From Mycobacterium sp. (lineage in GTDB: Bacteria; Actinomycetota; Actinomycetes; Mycobacteriales; Mycobacteriaceae), in contig JAGQTV010000072.1 in assembly GCA_020438845.1 (NCBI GenBank), forward strand, positions 106,494-170,493: a stretch of DNA of 64,000 bases. Reading direction: 5' to 3'. A model generated the notes under the pieces. The model was not told the DNA's origin. It was given only the letters and a program-made list of their open reading frames with translations, and did no database searches. A program made the position numbers and the translations under genes. Below are positions 24,829 to 33,532 of this stretch, in pieces; positions within the stretch are counted from its first letter, which is position 1, and every line of letters starts with the position of its first letter.

Positions 24829-27800
24829 ATGGCCAATCGGCAGGCGGTCCGGGCCGCGGCGGCGGTGTTTGTTCTCGGTTTGTCCCTGGCCGGGCCACCG
24901 GGCATCTTGTGCCTGGCCGGGCCGGCGGGCATCGCGTTCGCCGACAGCGGCCCGATCGACAGGGGCCCGAACGACACCGGCCCGAACGACAGGGGCCCGA
25001 ACGACACCGGCCAGAGCCACGGCGCAGCGATCTCACCGCAGCGGGAGGTACGCCCGGCCAAGGCTTCAGGAGGATCCCACCCGGTGCGGTTACCGGTCTC
25101 GTCACAGCGAACCGCCCCCAGCGGCGGTTCGCGCTCCGGCCCCGGCCGCCGGGGCACGCCCGGCCCCAAGCCCGCGGCGCTGCCGGCGCCGAAACCAGCC
25201 GCACCGCAAGCATCGGCATCCCGGACTTCGTGGAGGTCCCAACCGGCGGTCGCCCGGGCTGCCGATCCGGCGACCACTTCGATCCTTGCCGCCGCGGTCC
25301 AGGAACCGTCGCCAGCAGTTACCGTCGCCGGGGCCGGGGCCGGGGCCGGGGCCGGGGCCGGCGATATCGCACCGGCTTCCTCACCTGCCGCAGCCCCACG
25401 GGCGGGGGTGGACCCCGTCCGAGGGTTCCTCAACACGGTCGGTCAATGGCTTTCGGACCTCCCGGCCACCCCGGTCACCGATCTCCTGTCCGGAGGTCTC
25501 TGGCTTATCCGTCGTACACTGACCTCCGCCGACTCCCTGGTCGGTTCGTGGGCACCGAAGCACTGTTCCTGCTCAGGTGCCGATCCCACCGCACAAGCGC
25601 TGACGGTCACCAGCGCCGTGGACGGTGCCCCCGGGTCATTGCGCGATGTCCTGCGCACCGCGTCGTCAGGCGACGTAATCCGCTTCGCACCGAAACTGCG
25701 CCACGCGAATCTGGTTCTCACCGAGGGAGAGTTGGACATCAACGTCTCGGTCCGCATCCAAGGCACCGGCCAGACGCTCGACGCCAACGGCATGTCCCGG
25801 ATCATGGTCCTGGACCAACCGGGCACTTCGATCTCACTGTCCGGACTGAGCTTCGTCGATGGATTCGCGCCAGGTGATCCTACGCAGGCGACGACGGGTG
25901 GTGCCATTCTGGCCGAAGGCGTCACGCTGAACATCTGCGGGTCCAATTTCATTGGCAATGAGGCTATTTCGGCGGGCGCAGCCGAATCCGGCTCGTCGTT
26001 CGCTCAGTACGGCCTCGGTGGGGCAATCGCGGCATACGCGAGCACGGTGTCGGTGAGCGACTCCACATTCCGCTACAACCGGGCATCCGGGGGCAACAAT
26101 GACATCCACCAGCAGGCCAGCGGCGCACTGGGCGGAGCGATCTTCGCACAGAACTCAGAAGTCACGCTGTTGCGTTCGCAATTCACCGACAACTCGGTTA
26201 GCGGCGGAGCCGGAGTTACCCCGATTGAAGATTTCCCGTCGAGCGACGGCGGGTGGGCCGCCGGAGGGGCCGTGTACACCGCAGGCGCCGCACTGTCGGT
26301 CACGAAAGTGACATTCACGCGGAACTCCGCGACCGGGGGTGACGGTCTCGACGGGTCGGAGTCGAACCCCTTCGGCAATGACGTCGGTGCCGGTGGAAAC
26401 GCGACGGGCGGAGCCCTTTGGGTCCAGGGCGTGGGTCAGAGCCAGACCTACGCTGTCCCCCTGGTCCTTCAGCAGGTGGTCTTCAGGGCCAACACAGCCA
26501 CCGGTGGCACCTCAGGCAACCAGGGTTCGGCCTTTCTGTCCGGTCAACAGGGTGGCCGCGGCAACGGCGGCGCTCTTGGAGCCGTGCAATGGCTCGAAAT
26601 CACCATGGAGGACGTGACTTTCGAGGGCAACCTTGCCGAAGGCGGCGCAGCCGGGCCGAATGCATCCGGCGCGGGCTCCAACACCGAGACGGGCGGAGTC
26701 GCCCAAGGTGGTGCCGTCTTCCTGGACTCGCCTGCGTTCCTGGTAGCGACGCGGGTGTCCATGCGGCACAACACCGCCCGAGGCGGAACCGGGGGTAACT
26801 CCACTGCCGATTCGGGCACCGACGCCGGCGAGGGTGGCTATTCCTACGGGGGTGCCGTGCTCCTGACCAACTCCACGGGAGGGCTGCAGGAACCCGTCGT
26901 CATCGCGGTGAGCATCAGGGATTCCGAGCTCGTTGGAAACCGCGCTGTCGGGGGCCAGCCGGGCACGGGGCCGGTTCCGGCTGACGGTCTGGGGGCCGGG
27001 GGTCTCGCCCAGGGGGGCGGCCTGAATATGAGTTCGCTGTTCAAGACTCACCTCATCGGGGTCCGGTTCGTCGGTAATTCCGCTCAGGCGAGTCAAGGTA
27101 AGTTCGCCGCCGGCGGCGCGCTGATCAACCCGTTCGGAGAGCCCCCACCGGACGTCGACGCAGACCTGACGATTCAGAACAGCTTCTTCCGCGGCAACCG
27201 GGCCGTCGGGGGCGACGACGGCGCCAACGCCACTTACCGGGAAAGCCAGGGGGGCGCATTCTTCAACAATGGCGCTGCAGTGATCTCCGGCAGCCGCTTC
27301 CAGGGAAATTCGGTCATCGGCGGCAACGACACGGGCAGCGGACACGTGGGGTCGGGCTCGGGTGGTGCGATTTACAACCTGGGCGAGAATCCCGTTCTGA
27401 CAATCTCCGACAGCGCCTTCGCGAGCAATTCCGCGCTCGGCGGGCGGCGTCTGACCTCCGGGGAACCGATCGATGAACCCGCATCGGGACAGGGCAGTGG
27501 CGGGGCGATCGCGTCCCAGAACGGAACGGTGACGATCAACGGCGGCGGTTTCTCCGGCAATGCGGCGATCGTGCGGACTGCCGGCAATCGGGTGGCCTCC
27601 GGTGGAGCGATCGCCGTCCCGGAGCCTGTCGAAGGCTATGTCAGCTACCTGGTCACCACGGCGGTGCGGTTCACCTCGAACCTCGCCGCGTCGGCCGCCG
27701 GACCCGCCACCGGGGGCGCTATCGCGTTCAGCGGTACCGCCTTTGCCGACACCGGATCCATCTTCCGCGGCAACCAAGCAAAGTCGGGGCGCCGCAACGG

Positions 27801-28050
27801 CTCGGCCTACGGCGGTGCGCTTTTCCTGCAGGCACAAAGCGAACTCGTTGGATCGCTGGTCACCCACAACCGGGCGCACGCCGCCGATGGCTATGGCGGT
27901 GGCGTCGCACTCCCCCTCGGACCGGACCTGCTGACCGAGGTGCAGAGCACCATCCGCCGCAACTGCGCGACGACCGCCGGCGACAACCGGTGGTGGCCCA
28001 CAACGGCCGAGTCCTCTCGACTGCCTGATGCTGCGGGGGTGGACGTGTGA
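24829..28050 (+). CDS. Large exported right-handed beta-helix protein (Pmp-like GGA-I/FxxN repeats)
   Basis: The 1073-residue protein starts at ATG 24829 behind a strong aggggggc site. Residues 1-38 are a signal peptide (cleavage probably AFA-DS). Residues 39-250 are low complexity: GPNDTGPNDRGP repeats, Pro/Ala-rich linker and an Ala-Gly run. From about 260 (TVTSAVDGAPGSLRDVL, the start typical of parallel beta-helix right-handed adhesins) the chain has many coils with alternating GGAI/GGAV and FxxNxA motifs (for example DSTFRYNRASGG, GGAIFAQNSEVTLLRSQF), as in chlamydial polymorphic membrane proteins. No C-terminal autotransporter barrel or membrane anchor is seen. Likely a surface or secreted adhesin/structural protein. 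The next gene overlaps its stop (GTGA). Confidence 0.8.
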   Translation: MANRQAVRAAAAVFVLGLSLAGPPGILCLAGPAGIAFADSGPIDRGPNDTGPNDRGPNDTGQSHGAAISPQREVRPAKASGGSHPVRLPVSSQRTAPSGGSRSGPGRRGTPGPKPAALPAPKPAAPQASASRTSWRSQPAVARAADPATTSILAAAVQEPSPAVTVAGAGAGAGAGAGDIAPASSPAAAPRAGVDPVRGFLNTVGQWLSDLPATPVTDLLSGGLWLIRRTLTSADSLVGSWAPKHCSCSGADPTAQALTVTSAVDGAPGSLRDVLRTASSGDVIRFAPKLRHANLVLTEGELDINVSVRIQGTGQTLDANGMSRIMVLDQPGTSISLSGLSFVDGFAPGDPTQATTGGAILAEGVTLNICGSNFIGNEAISAGAAESGSSFAQYGLGGAIAAYASTVSVSDSTFRYNRASGGNNDIHQQASGALGGAIFAQNSEVTLLRSQFTDNSVSGGAGVTPIEDFPSSDGGWAAGGAVYTAGAALSVTKVTFTRNSATGGDGLDGSESNPFGNDVGAGGNATGGALWVQGVGQSQTYAVPLVLQQVVFRANTATGGTSGNQGSAFLSGQQGGRGNGGALGAVQWLEITMEDVTFEGNLAEGGAAGPNASGAGSNTETGGVAQGGAVFLDSPAFLVATRVSMRHNTARGGTGGNSTADSGTDAGEGGYSYGGAVLLTNSTGGLQEPVVIAVSIRDSELVGNRAVGGQPGTGPVPADGLGAGGLAQGGGLNMSSLFKTHLIGVRFVGNSAQASQGKFAAGGALINPFGEPPPDVDADLTIQNSFFRGNRAVGGDDGANATYRESQGGAFFNNGAAVISGSRFQGNSVIGGNDTGSGHVGSGSGGAIYNLGENPVLTISDSAFASNSALGGRRLTSGEPIDEPASGQGSGGAIASQNGTVTINGGGFSGNAAIVRTAGNRVASGGAIAVPEPVEGYVSYLVTTAVRFTSNLAASAAGPATGGAIAFSGTAFADTGSIFRGNQAKSGRRNGSAYGGALFLQAQSELVGSLVTHNRAHAADGYGGGVALPLGPDLLTEVQSTIRRNCATTAGDNRWWPTTAESSRLPDAAGVDV
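24958..25017. repeat. 30-bp tandem repeat in the N-terminal linker of the beta-helix protein
   Basis: Two near-identical 30-bp units (24958-24987, 24988-25017) beginning gacaggggcccgaacgac encode GPNDTGPND-type decapeptides. An eroded partial unit precedes them at about 24943. Confidence 0.85.
25327..25361. repeat. 6-bp microsatellite (gccggg)n
   Basis: Five to six copies of gccggg encode an Ala-Gly run in the linker of the beta-helix protein. Changes in copy number would keep the reading frame and alter linker length by two residues each. Confidence 0.85.
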
Positions 28051-28787
28051 GCCCGCGCCAGCGGCCGGCCGGGGCACTCGGGTCCGATCAGATGGTCTTC
28101 ATGGTGATGACGTCGGGGGGAAGAATACCCTCGGTCGTCTCGGCCATGCAGTCACCGTCATTGGTCGTCTACTCCGACGGCCGGATCCTGACTGTGGCCA
28201 AAACCCCTGCACCACATTTTGTTCCGGCACGCTATGACGTCGCCGAAATCGGCACCGAACTGGTGCGGAACTTTGTCTCGACGGTCCGATCCGAAGGCCT
28301 CGTCAGAGCTTGCACGGACTTCGGCAGACCACGGATCGCCGATGCGGGCACGACGACGGTCATGGTGCGCGGCGATGGCGGAACCGATGAGGTGCAGGTG
28401 TACGCCCTCGACGAGACTTCCGAACAGCGCCTCAGCCCGCCCCAGCGTGAGGCCCGCGCCCGGTTGCGGATGCTGATCGCGCGGGCCCATGCGCTGGCCG
28501 CCGGGACTCCGCACACTTCCTATGTGCCAGACCGCGTGCTGGTCGCCGAACCGATCCCTGGCCGCAACCAGCAACCCGCGACCGCCCTCTGGCCTGGGCC
28601 AGAGCTGTCTACTTTCTTGGAGCCGACAAAGACCGGCCGGATGATCGCCCGCGGAGAACTCAACGGGATCGACGCCCATACCGTTTACCGGGCCGCGCTG
28701 GACAACCCGGGCGCGCGCTGGCTTGTCGACGGCGCAACGCGCGAACTGGCTGTCAATCCCCTTCCGCTGCCGGTCATTTGCCCTTGA
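28047..28787 (+). CDS. Conserved hypothetical protein coupled to the beta-helix gene
   Basis: The 246-residue protein starts at a GTG overlapping the preceding TGA (GTGA), so translation is probably coupled. No signal peptide or membrane segment is visible. Recognisable pieces are VVYSDGRILTVAKTP, a helical middle with SPPQREARARLRMLIARAHALAAG, and GARWLVDGATRELAVNPLPLP near the end. I do not recognise the family. Coupling to a huge exported protein suggests a helper role or an incidental operon mate; nothing distinguishes these. Its last 14 bp overlap the end of the convergent metallopeptidase gene. Confidence 0.75.
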   Translation: MSPRQRPAGALGSDQMVFMVMTSGGRIPSVVSAMQSPSLVVYSDGRILTVAKTPAPHFVPARYDVAEIGTELVRNFVSTVRSEGLVRACTDFGRPRIADAGTTTVMVRGDGGTDEVQVYALDETSEQRLSPPQREARARLRMLIARAHALAAGTPHTSYVPDRVLVAEPIPGRNQQPATALWPGPELSTFLEPTKTGRMIARGELNGIDAHTVYRAALDNPGARWLVDGATRELAVNPLPLPVICP

Positions 28788-30993
28788 GATCGTTCGGCTT
28801 GCGGCGACGGAAGAACACCAATCCGACGAACAGCAGCGCGCTGGCTGCCGGCGATGACTTGACCGTATAGCCGATGTCCTTAAGGATGCCCAGTTCGACG
28901 GTACTGAGCGTCCGTGCACTCAGCCCGGTATCGGCGATCGCGTTCATCAATTTGGCGTTCACACCGGTGAAGGTGCTGTCATCCAGATGCGAAACCGAAC
29001 TGCCCGGCTCCCACGGACGCGGCGTGTAAAGCGGCACCAACCCTCCATATGCCGCAACGGCATTCTGGCCGCCGAAGAACAATCCACCGGCCCCACCGGT
29101 GAGGTTGGTGTTGTAGGCGGTGTTGAACCGATATGTGCTCGGGTTGATCACCTTCGTTCCGACGTTCGTCACGATGAAGCTGTCGAACTTCGTCCAGTTC
29201 GTCCCGGTGTTCCAGCCGGCTTCGTCGACATAGGCCAGGAATCCGTATGCGTGCAGCATTTCGTGCATCATGGTCGACTTGAAGTCGTATTGGCTGCTGC
29301 TCACGGAATCGCCGTAGGCCCAGGGATTTCCGAAATTAACCTCGATGCTGCCGTCGGCCGCCGAGCCATTCGAGTCGATACCGGTCAGAAGCTTGTTCTG
29401 TACCACGGTATTGAGGAAACCCGCACCGGTGGCGATGAGGTCGCTACCGGTCGAAGCGAGGGTTGACGACAACGGGGACCGGACAGCGGTGACGTCGAAC
29501 ACCAGGGTGACGGGCGCGGAGACAACGAAGTAGGCCGCGAGCGCATCCGCCGAAGCCTGCAGCGCGGTTTTGGCGTCAGTCGACCAGAATCTCGCGCCGG
29601 AGCCATAGTTGAAGACGAAGGAGATCTTCGCCGCCGGCGAGGGGACTGGTGCCGGCGGAGGGGCTGGCGCCGGTGGGGACGTGACCGCCGCCACCGGCAC
29701 CGAGACCGACACCGGCACCGACCCCCCGTAGCCGTCGATCACGGTGACGGTGAAGGTATCCGTTCCCGTCGCGGTGCCGGCGGGAGTGTAGGTGAAGGCC
29801 CCGGTGCCCACATTGACGCTGACACTGCCCTTGCTCGTGGTACCCGGCCCACTGTAGGAGAGGGCGTCCCGGTCGGCGTCCGTCGCGGTCACCGTCCCGG
29901 TCACAACCCCGGTCGTCGCGTCCGGGGTTCCGACGGTCGGGGTGCCGGCCACCGGGACGGCGTTCTTCGGCAGAATGGTGACCGTCACCGCCTTGCTGGT
30001 CGAGGCTCCCTTGGCGTCGGTCACCACCACCGTCACCGTGTCCGTCGTCGCTGATGTGGCAGCGCCGACCTTGGCTGAATCATGTCGTGCGGTGGCCGTC
30101 GGGGTGTAGGTGAACACCCCTGCCGCAGTGATCGATACCGCCCCTTTGGCCGACGTCGTCGCCGAGTAACTCAGCGCATCACCGTTGGGGTCACTGGCTG
30201 TCACCGTGCCCGTCAACGAGCCGGTGGAGCCGTTGGGGGTACCAACGGTGACCCCCGCGATCACGGGCGCCTTGTTGGTCACTCCCGGCCGTTTGAACAA
30301 TCCCGCAAGCCAGGACAAGATACGCAGGCGCGGCAGAGCCAGGCGATTGGACACCGCGGCCGCGGTCGGCACTGCCGGGCCGGCGGACTGACGGCGCGCG
30401 GCGGCCAGCACCATCCAGGACACCGGGGAATCCATGAGCACGTCGGCGCCCGTTTCCAACGACGGGGACCCGACAACCGACTCCACCGACGCTGCGGCCT
30501 GCCCCCGAGGGACAGTCATCACCGGAGGTTCGGCCGACACCGAGACACTGGGCGCATTGAAGAGCGCGGATGCCGACGCCGAGGTTGCGCTCACCGGTGA
30601 CCCATCAGCGCCGGTTCGCGTTGTAATGCCGACTGCAGCAGGCAATTTGGAAACCATCGGCGTTGACGCCCTGGCCACCCGGCGGACCGGAAACCGCCCT
30701 GAACTCCTTCGGTCGGGCACCGCCGCGAAACCGGATGGGCCGCCGGCCCTCCGCCGTGCAGGCTGTTCAACGATTGAGGCCGCCGAAACGGATTGCGAGT
30801 GCCGCGCGACGCGGGAGCGTCCGCGAGAAGCGTTGGGATGTTGGGAGGAGTCGGTGCGGGCGTCGGCCGAGATTCGCGACGAATCCTCCGGGCCTGCCTG
30901 TGCGCAACCCGCGCCTGTGTACGCCGCCGCAACGCCAAGACCCAGCGCCACTGCGAGACCGCCCACGCGGCCTACCAAGATTGAACCCTGCAT
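28774..30993 (-). CDS. Exported zinc metallopeptidase-like protein with cadherin/VCBS-type repeats and C-terminal anchor
   Basis: The 739-residue protein has a signal peptide (VGGLAVALGLGVAAAYTGA, probable cleavage AQA-GP), then about 200 low-complexity residues. Two Ig-like/VCBS repeats of about 95 residues follow (KAPVIAGVTVGTPNGSTG...SDPNGDALSYS and the second ending DGYGGSVPVSVSV), then a Pro linker. The C-terminal catalytic domain begins ISFVFNYGSGARFWS and has the zincin motif MMHEMLHAYGFL (H577, E578, H581). The end is a hydrophobic helix followed by FFRRRKPNDLKGK, a sorting-signal-like tail without LPXTG. Likely wall- or membrane-anchored hydrolase, substrate unknown. Confidence 0.8.
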   Translation of the reverse strand: MQGSILVGRVGGLAVALGLGVAAAYTGAGCAQAGPEDSSRISADARTDSSQHPNASRGRSRVARHSQSVSAASIVEQPARRRAGGPSGFAAVPDRRSSGRFPVRRVARASTPMVSKLPAAVGITTRTGADGSPVSATSASASALFNAPSVSVSAEPPVMTVPRGQAAASVESVVGSPSLETGADVLMDSPVSWMVLAAARRQSAGPAVPTAAAVSNRLALPRLRILSWLAGLFKRPGVTNKAPVIAGVTVGTPNGSTGSLTGTVTASDPNGDALSYSATTSAKGAVSITAAGVFTYTPTATARHDSAKVGAATSATTDTVTVVVTDAKGASTSKAVTVTILPKNAVPVAGTPTVGTPDATTGVVTGTVTATDADRDALSYSGPGTTSKGSVSVNVGTGAFTYTPAGTATGTDTFTVTVIDGYGGSVPVSVSVPVAAVTSPPAPAPPPAPVPSPAAKISFVFNYGSGARFWSTDAKTALQASADALAAYFVVSAPVTLVFDVTAVRSPLSSTLASTGSDLIATGAGFLNTVVQNKLLTGIDSNGSAADGSIEVNFGNPWAYGDSVSSSQYDFKSTMMHEMLHAYGFLAYVDEAGWNTGTNWTKFDSFIVTNVGTKVINPSTYRFNTAYNTNLTGGAGGLFFGGQNAVAAYGGLVPLYTPRPWEPGSSVSHLDDSTFTGVNAKLMNAIADTGLSARTLSTVELGILKDIGYTVKSSPAASALLFVGLVFFRRRKPNDLKGK

Positions 30994-31215
30994 TCGCCGC
31001 CTCTTCCGGATTCACCCGGCCTCCGGTGATTATTTCACCGGATGGCCGCCCGCGTACGGGAATAGCGAGAGCCGTTTGTTCACCGATTCGGGGCCCGCAA
31101 GTGGGCGGACCGCCACCGCCCTCATTGAGAAACCCACGGCACAGGAGCGACCTGGCTAAACTGCGCACAAACCGACGTTGAAGGTCGTTTTCAGGCGCCC
31201 CAGGAGGGAGACGCG

Positions 31216-33495
31216 GTGCCCGAGGTTAAGCACGTGACGGTCGGTGCCGTCACGGTGTTTCTCGGATACGCCGCGTGGCTCCTGGGGGGTTGGTCTCACG
31301 GAGACCTCCGCGAGGTCGTCAACGACGCCTTTTTCATACTCCTGCCAACACTGGCCGCCGTTGCCGCCGGGCTTGCGGCGCGGTCACAGTTGGGCAGGCA
31401 GCGCCGGGCGTGGACTGCGCTGGCCGTCGGGTTGGCCGGGTGGGCGGTCGGGAGCGCTTTCTGGGCCTTATACGAACTGGTGTTGGACCGCTACCCGATT
31501 CCCTCGCCTGCCGATGCGGGGTACTTGATCTTTCCTCTCGGCGCCGGTGTTGCCCTGCTGTTGTTTCCTGCTGGCGGTTATGCGAAGGGCCGAGCCTTCC
31601 TCGACGGCGTGATCGTGGCTGCATCGGCATTTTTCATCAGCTGGGTGACCGTTCTGGATGAGGTCTTCCGGACCAGTCAGCAGAGCCGGTTCGCGATGGT
31701 CGTCGGGTTGGCCTATCCCCTATTGGACGTCCTACTCCTGACCTTGGCTGCGACGGTGCTGGCTAACGATCAGGTGCATCAACGGCGTGCGGTGACTCTG
31801 CTGGCCACCGGGGTTGCGTGCCTTGCGGTGGCGGACAGCGTCTTCTGCTACCAAAACGCCCAAGGCACCTATGCCACCGGCAGCCCGGTCGACCTCGGTT
31901 GGGCCGCAGGCTTCCTGGTCATCACGGTGGCCGCCGCGGTTGCCCGCGCCGGAACGGACGCGCCAGACACGTCGACGACGCCGCCCGGTTGGGTCTCGGT
32001 GTTGCTGCCATATTCGCCACTGCTACTGGCTGTCATGGTGGCGATCGCCGCACCACGCACTGTCCTGAATTCGGGCCCGGTGCCGGCCATTGGGGCTGTC
32101 CTTGTGTCAGCGGTTGCCGCGCGCCGGGCCGTGACGGTGATCGAGCATCGACGGCTGGTGGCTAGTTTGGAGCAGGCGCGACGGGATCCGCTCACTGGCT
32201 TGGCCAATCGCGTGACGTTGTACGAACGTCTGCACGGGGCTCTCCAGCCGAGTGATCGCGGCTGCGTGGGTGTGCTGTCGCTGGATCTCAACGATTTCAA
32301 GCTCGTCAACGACTCGCTGGGTAACGATGCCGGTGATGGGATGCTGATCGGCGTAGCCAGAAAGTTGGCAGCTGCAGTCGGCGCCGACGACACGGTCGCC
32401 CGGCTGACCGGTGACAACTACGTCGTATTGGTCGAGGGCGGTGTCGATCGTCTCAATGAAGTCGCCAACCGCGTCTTGGCCGTGTTCGACGAACCGTTCG
32501 TGGTCAGCGACTCCGAGGTGGTGATGTTTCCCAGCGTCGGACTCGCCGTGGCGAATGCAGAGGATTCGGACGTCTCGGCCGAGGAACTGCTCAGGCGCGC
32601 CGACATCGCGATGCATGCCGCGAAGAGATCGCGAACCGGCGCGGTACAGACCTTCACCCCGCGGATGAACAGTGCTGCGGCGCGATGGGACCCGTTCGCA
32701 TCCCCCGATCACACTGGGGCAGTCCAGCTTGCGCTGCTCGGCGAATTCCGCCAGGCCATAAGCAGATCGGAGTTAACGCTGTTCTACCAGCCGCAACTCG
32801 ACCTGATAAGCCGGCAAGTCGTGAGTGTGGAAGCCTTGGTCCGCTGGGACCACCCCAAACGCGGTCTCTTGGGCCCCGGCCAATTCCTGCCACTGGTCCG
32901 CCGATACGGACTGATGGGTTCGGTGAACGATTTCGTCGTCAAGCGCGCCCTCGACGATGCCCTGACATGGCGTGCGGCATCAGTCGACATCTCGGTTGCC
33001 GTCAATCTGTTCGCTCCGAGCTTTGCCAACCCCACGCTGTCTGGGATGATCGCCGGGGCCTTGGCGGATCGGGGTCTTGCCCCATCGACATTGACCATCG
33101 AGATCACCGAGGACTTGCCATTGGACGACATGGAACGCGCCCGGGCGGTGATCGAACAACTGCACCGAGACGGCGTCCGCGTCGCCCTCGACGACTTCGG
33201 CAGCGGCTACTCGACGTTGTCCCAGTTACGTGACCTCTCGATCGACGAGGTGAAACTGGACCGGGGTTTCATCGCACCCATTACCTCCGACGAGGCCGCC
33301 GCGGCCGTCGTCCGCGCCATGATCGGGTTCATCCATGCCCTGGGCCTGACCGCCGTCGCCGAAGGTGTCGAGGACGCCTCCACCGAGGCGCGACTGCGGG
33401 AAGCCGGGTGCGATCTGGCCCAGGGTTACCTGTACAGCAAACCGTTGACCAGCCAGGAGTTGATCGATCTGGTGAGGAGCCGGCAAGAGTTCTAA
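31216..33495 (+). CDS. Membrane c-di-GMP phosphodiesterase: degenerate GGDEF plus intact EAL
   Basis: The 759-residue protein starts at GTG 31216 behind aggaggga. About nine hydrophobic segments fill residues 8-300. A GGDEF domain (about 325-480) has its active motif changed to TGDNY (398-402), so cyclase activity should be lost, although substrate or GTP sensing is possible. The EAL domain (about 505-755) keeps the catalytic set: EAL at E539, N in VAVNLFAPSF, E in IEITED, DDFGSGYSTL, K in DEVKLDRGF and AEGVED. It should hydrolyse c-di-GMP in response to a membrane signal. It converges on a SpoIIE phosphatase gene. Confidence 0.9.
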   Translation: MPEVKHVTVGAVTVFLGYAAWLLGGWSHGDLREVVNDAFFILLPTLAAVAAGLAARSQLGRQRRAWTALAVGLAGWAVGSAFWALYELVLDRYPIPSPADAGYLIFPLGAGVALLLFPAGGYAKGRAFLDGVIVAASAFFISWVTVLDEVFRTSQQSRFAMVVGLAYPLLDVLLLTLAATVLANDQVHQRRAVTLLATGVACLAVADSVFCYQNAQGTYATGSPVDLGWAAGFLVITVAAAVARAGTDAPDTSTTPPGWVSVLLPYSPLLLAVMVAIAAPRTVLNSGPVPAIGAVLVSAVAARRAVTVIEHRRLVASLEQARRDPLTGLANRVTLYERLHGALQPSDRGCVGVLSLDLNDFKLVNDSLGNDAGDGMLIGVARKLAAAVGADDTVARLTGDNYVVLVEGGVDRLNEVANRVLAVFDEPFVVSDSEVVMFPSVGLAVANAEDSDVSAEELLRRADIAMHAAKRSRTGAVQTFTPRMNSAAARWDPFASPDHTGAVQLALLGEFRQAISRSELTLFYQPQLDLISRQVVSVEALVRWDHPKRGLLGPGQFLPLVRRYGLMGSVNDFVVKRALDDALTWRAASVDISVAVNLFAPSFANPTLSGMIAGALADRGLAPSTLTIEITEDLPLDDMERARAVIEQLHRDGVRVALDDFGSGYSTLSQLRDLSIDEVKLDRGFIAPITSDEAAAAVVRAMIGFIHALGLTAVAEGVEDASTEARLREAGCDLAQGYLYSKPLTSQELIDLVRSRQEF

Positions 33496-33532
33496 GGACC
33501 GCGACGGAAGTCAGGTCAGGCTGCGCAACACG

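Noticed and set aside
26512-28077. Long minus-strand frame antisense to the beta-helix gene
   Set aside because: High-GC shadow frame: Arg/Ala-rich, no motif, and opposite to a gene with clear repeats and signal peptide.
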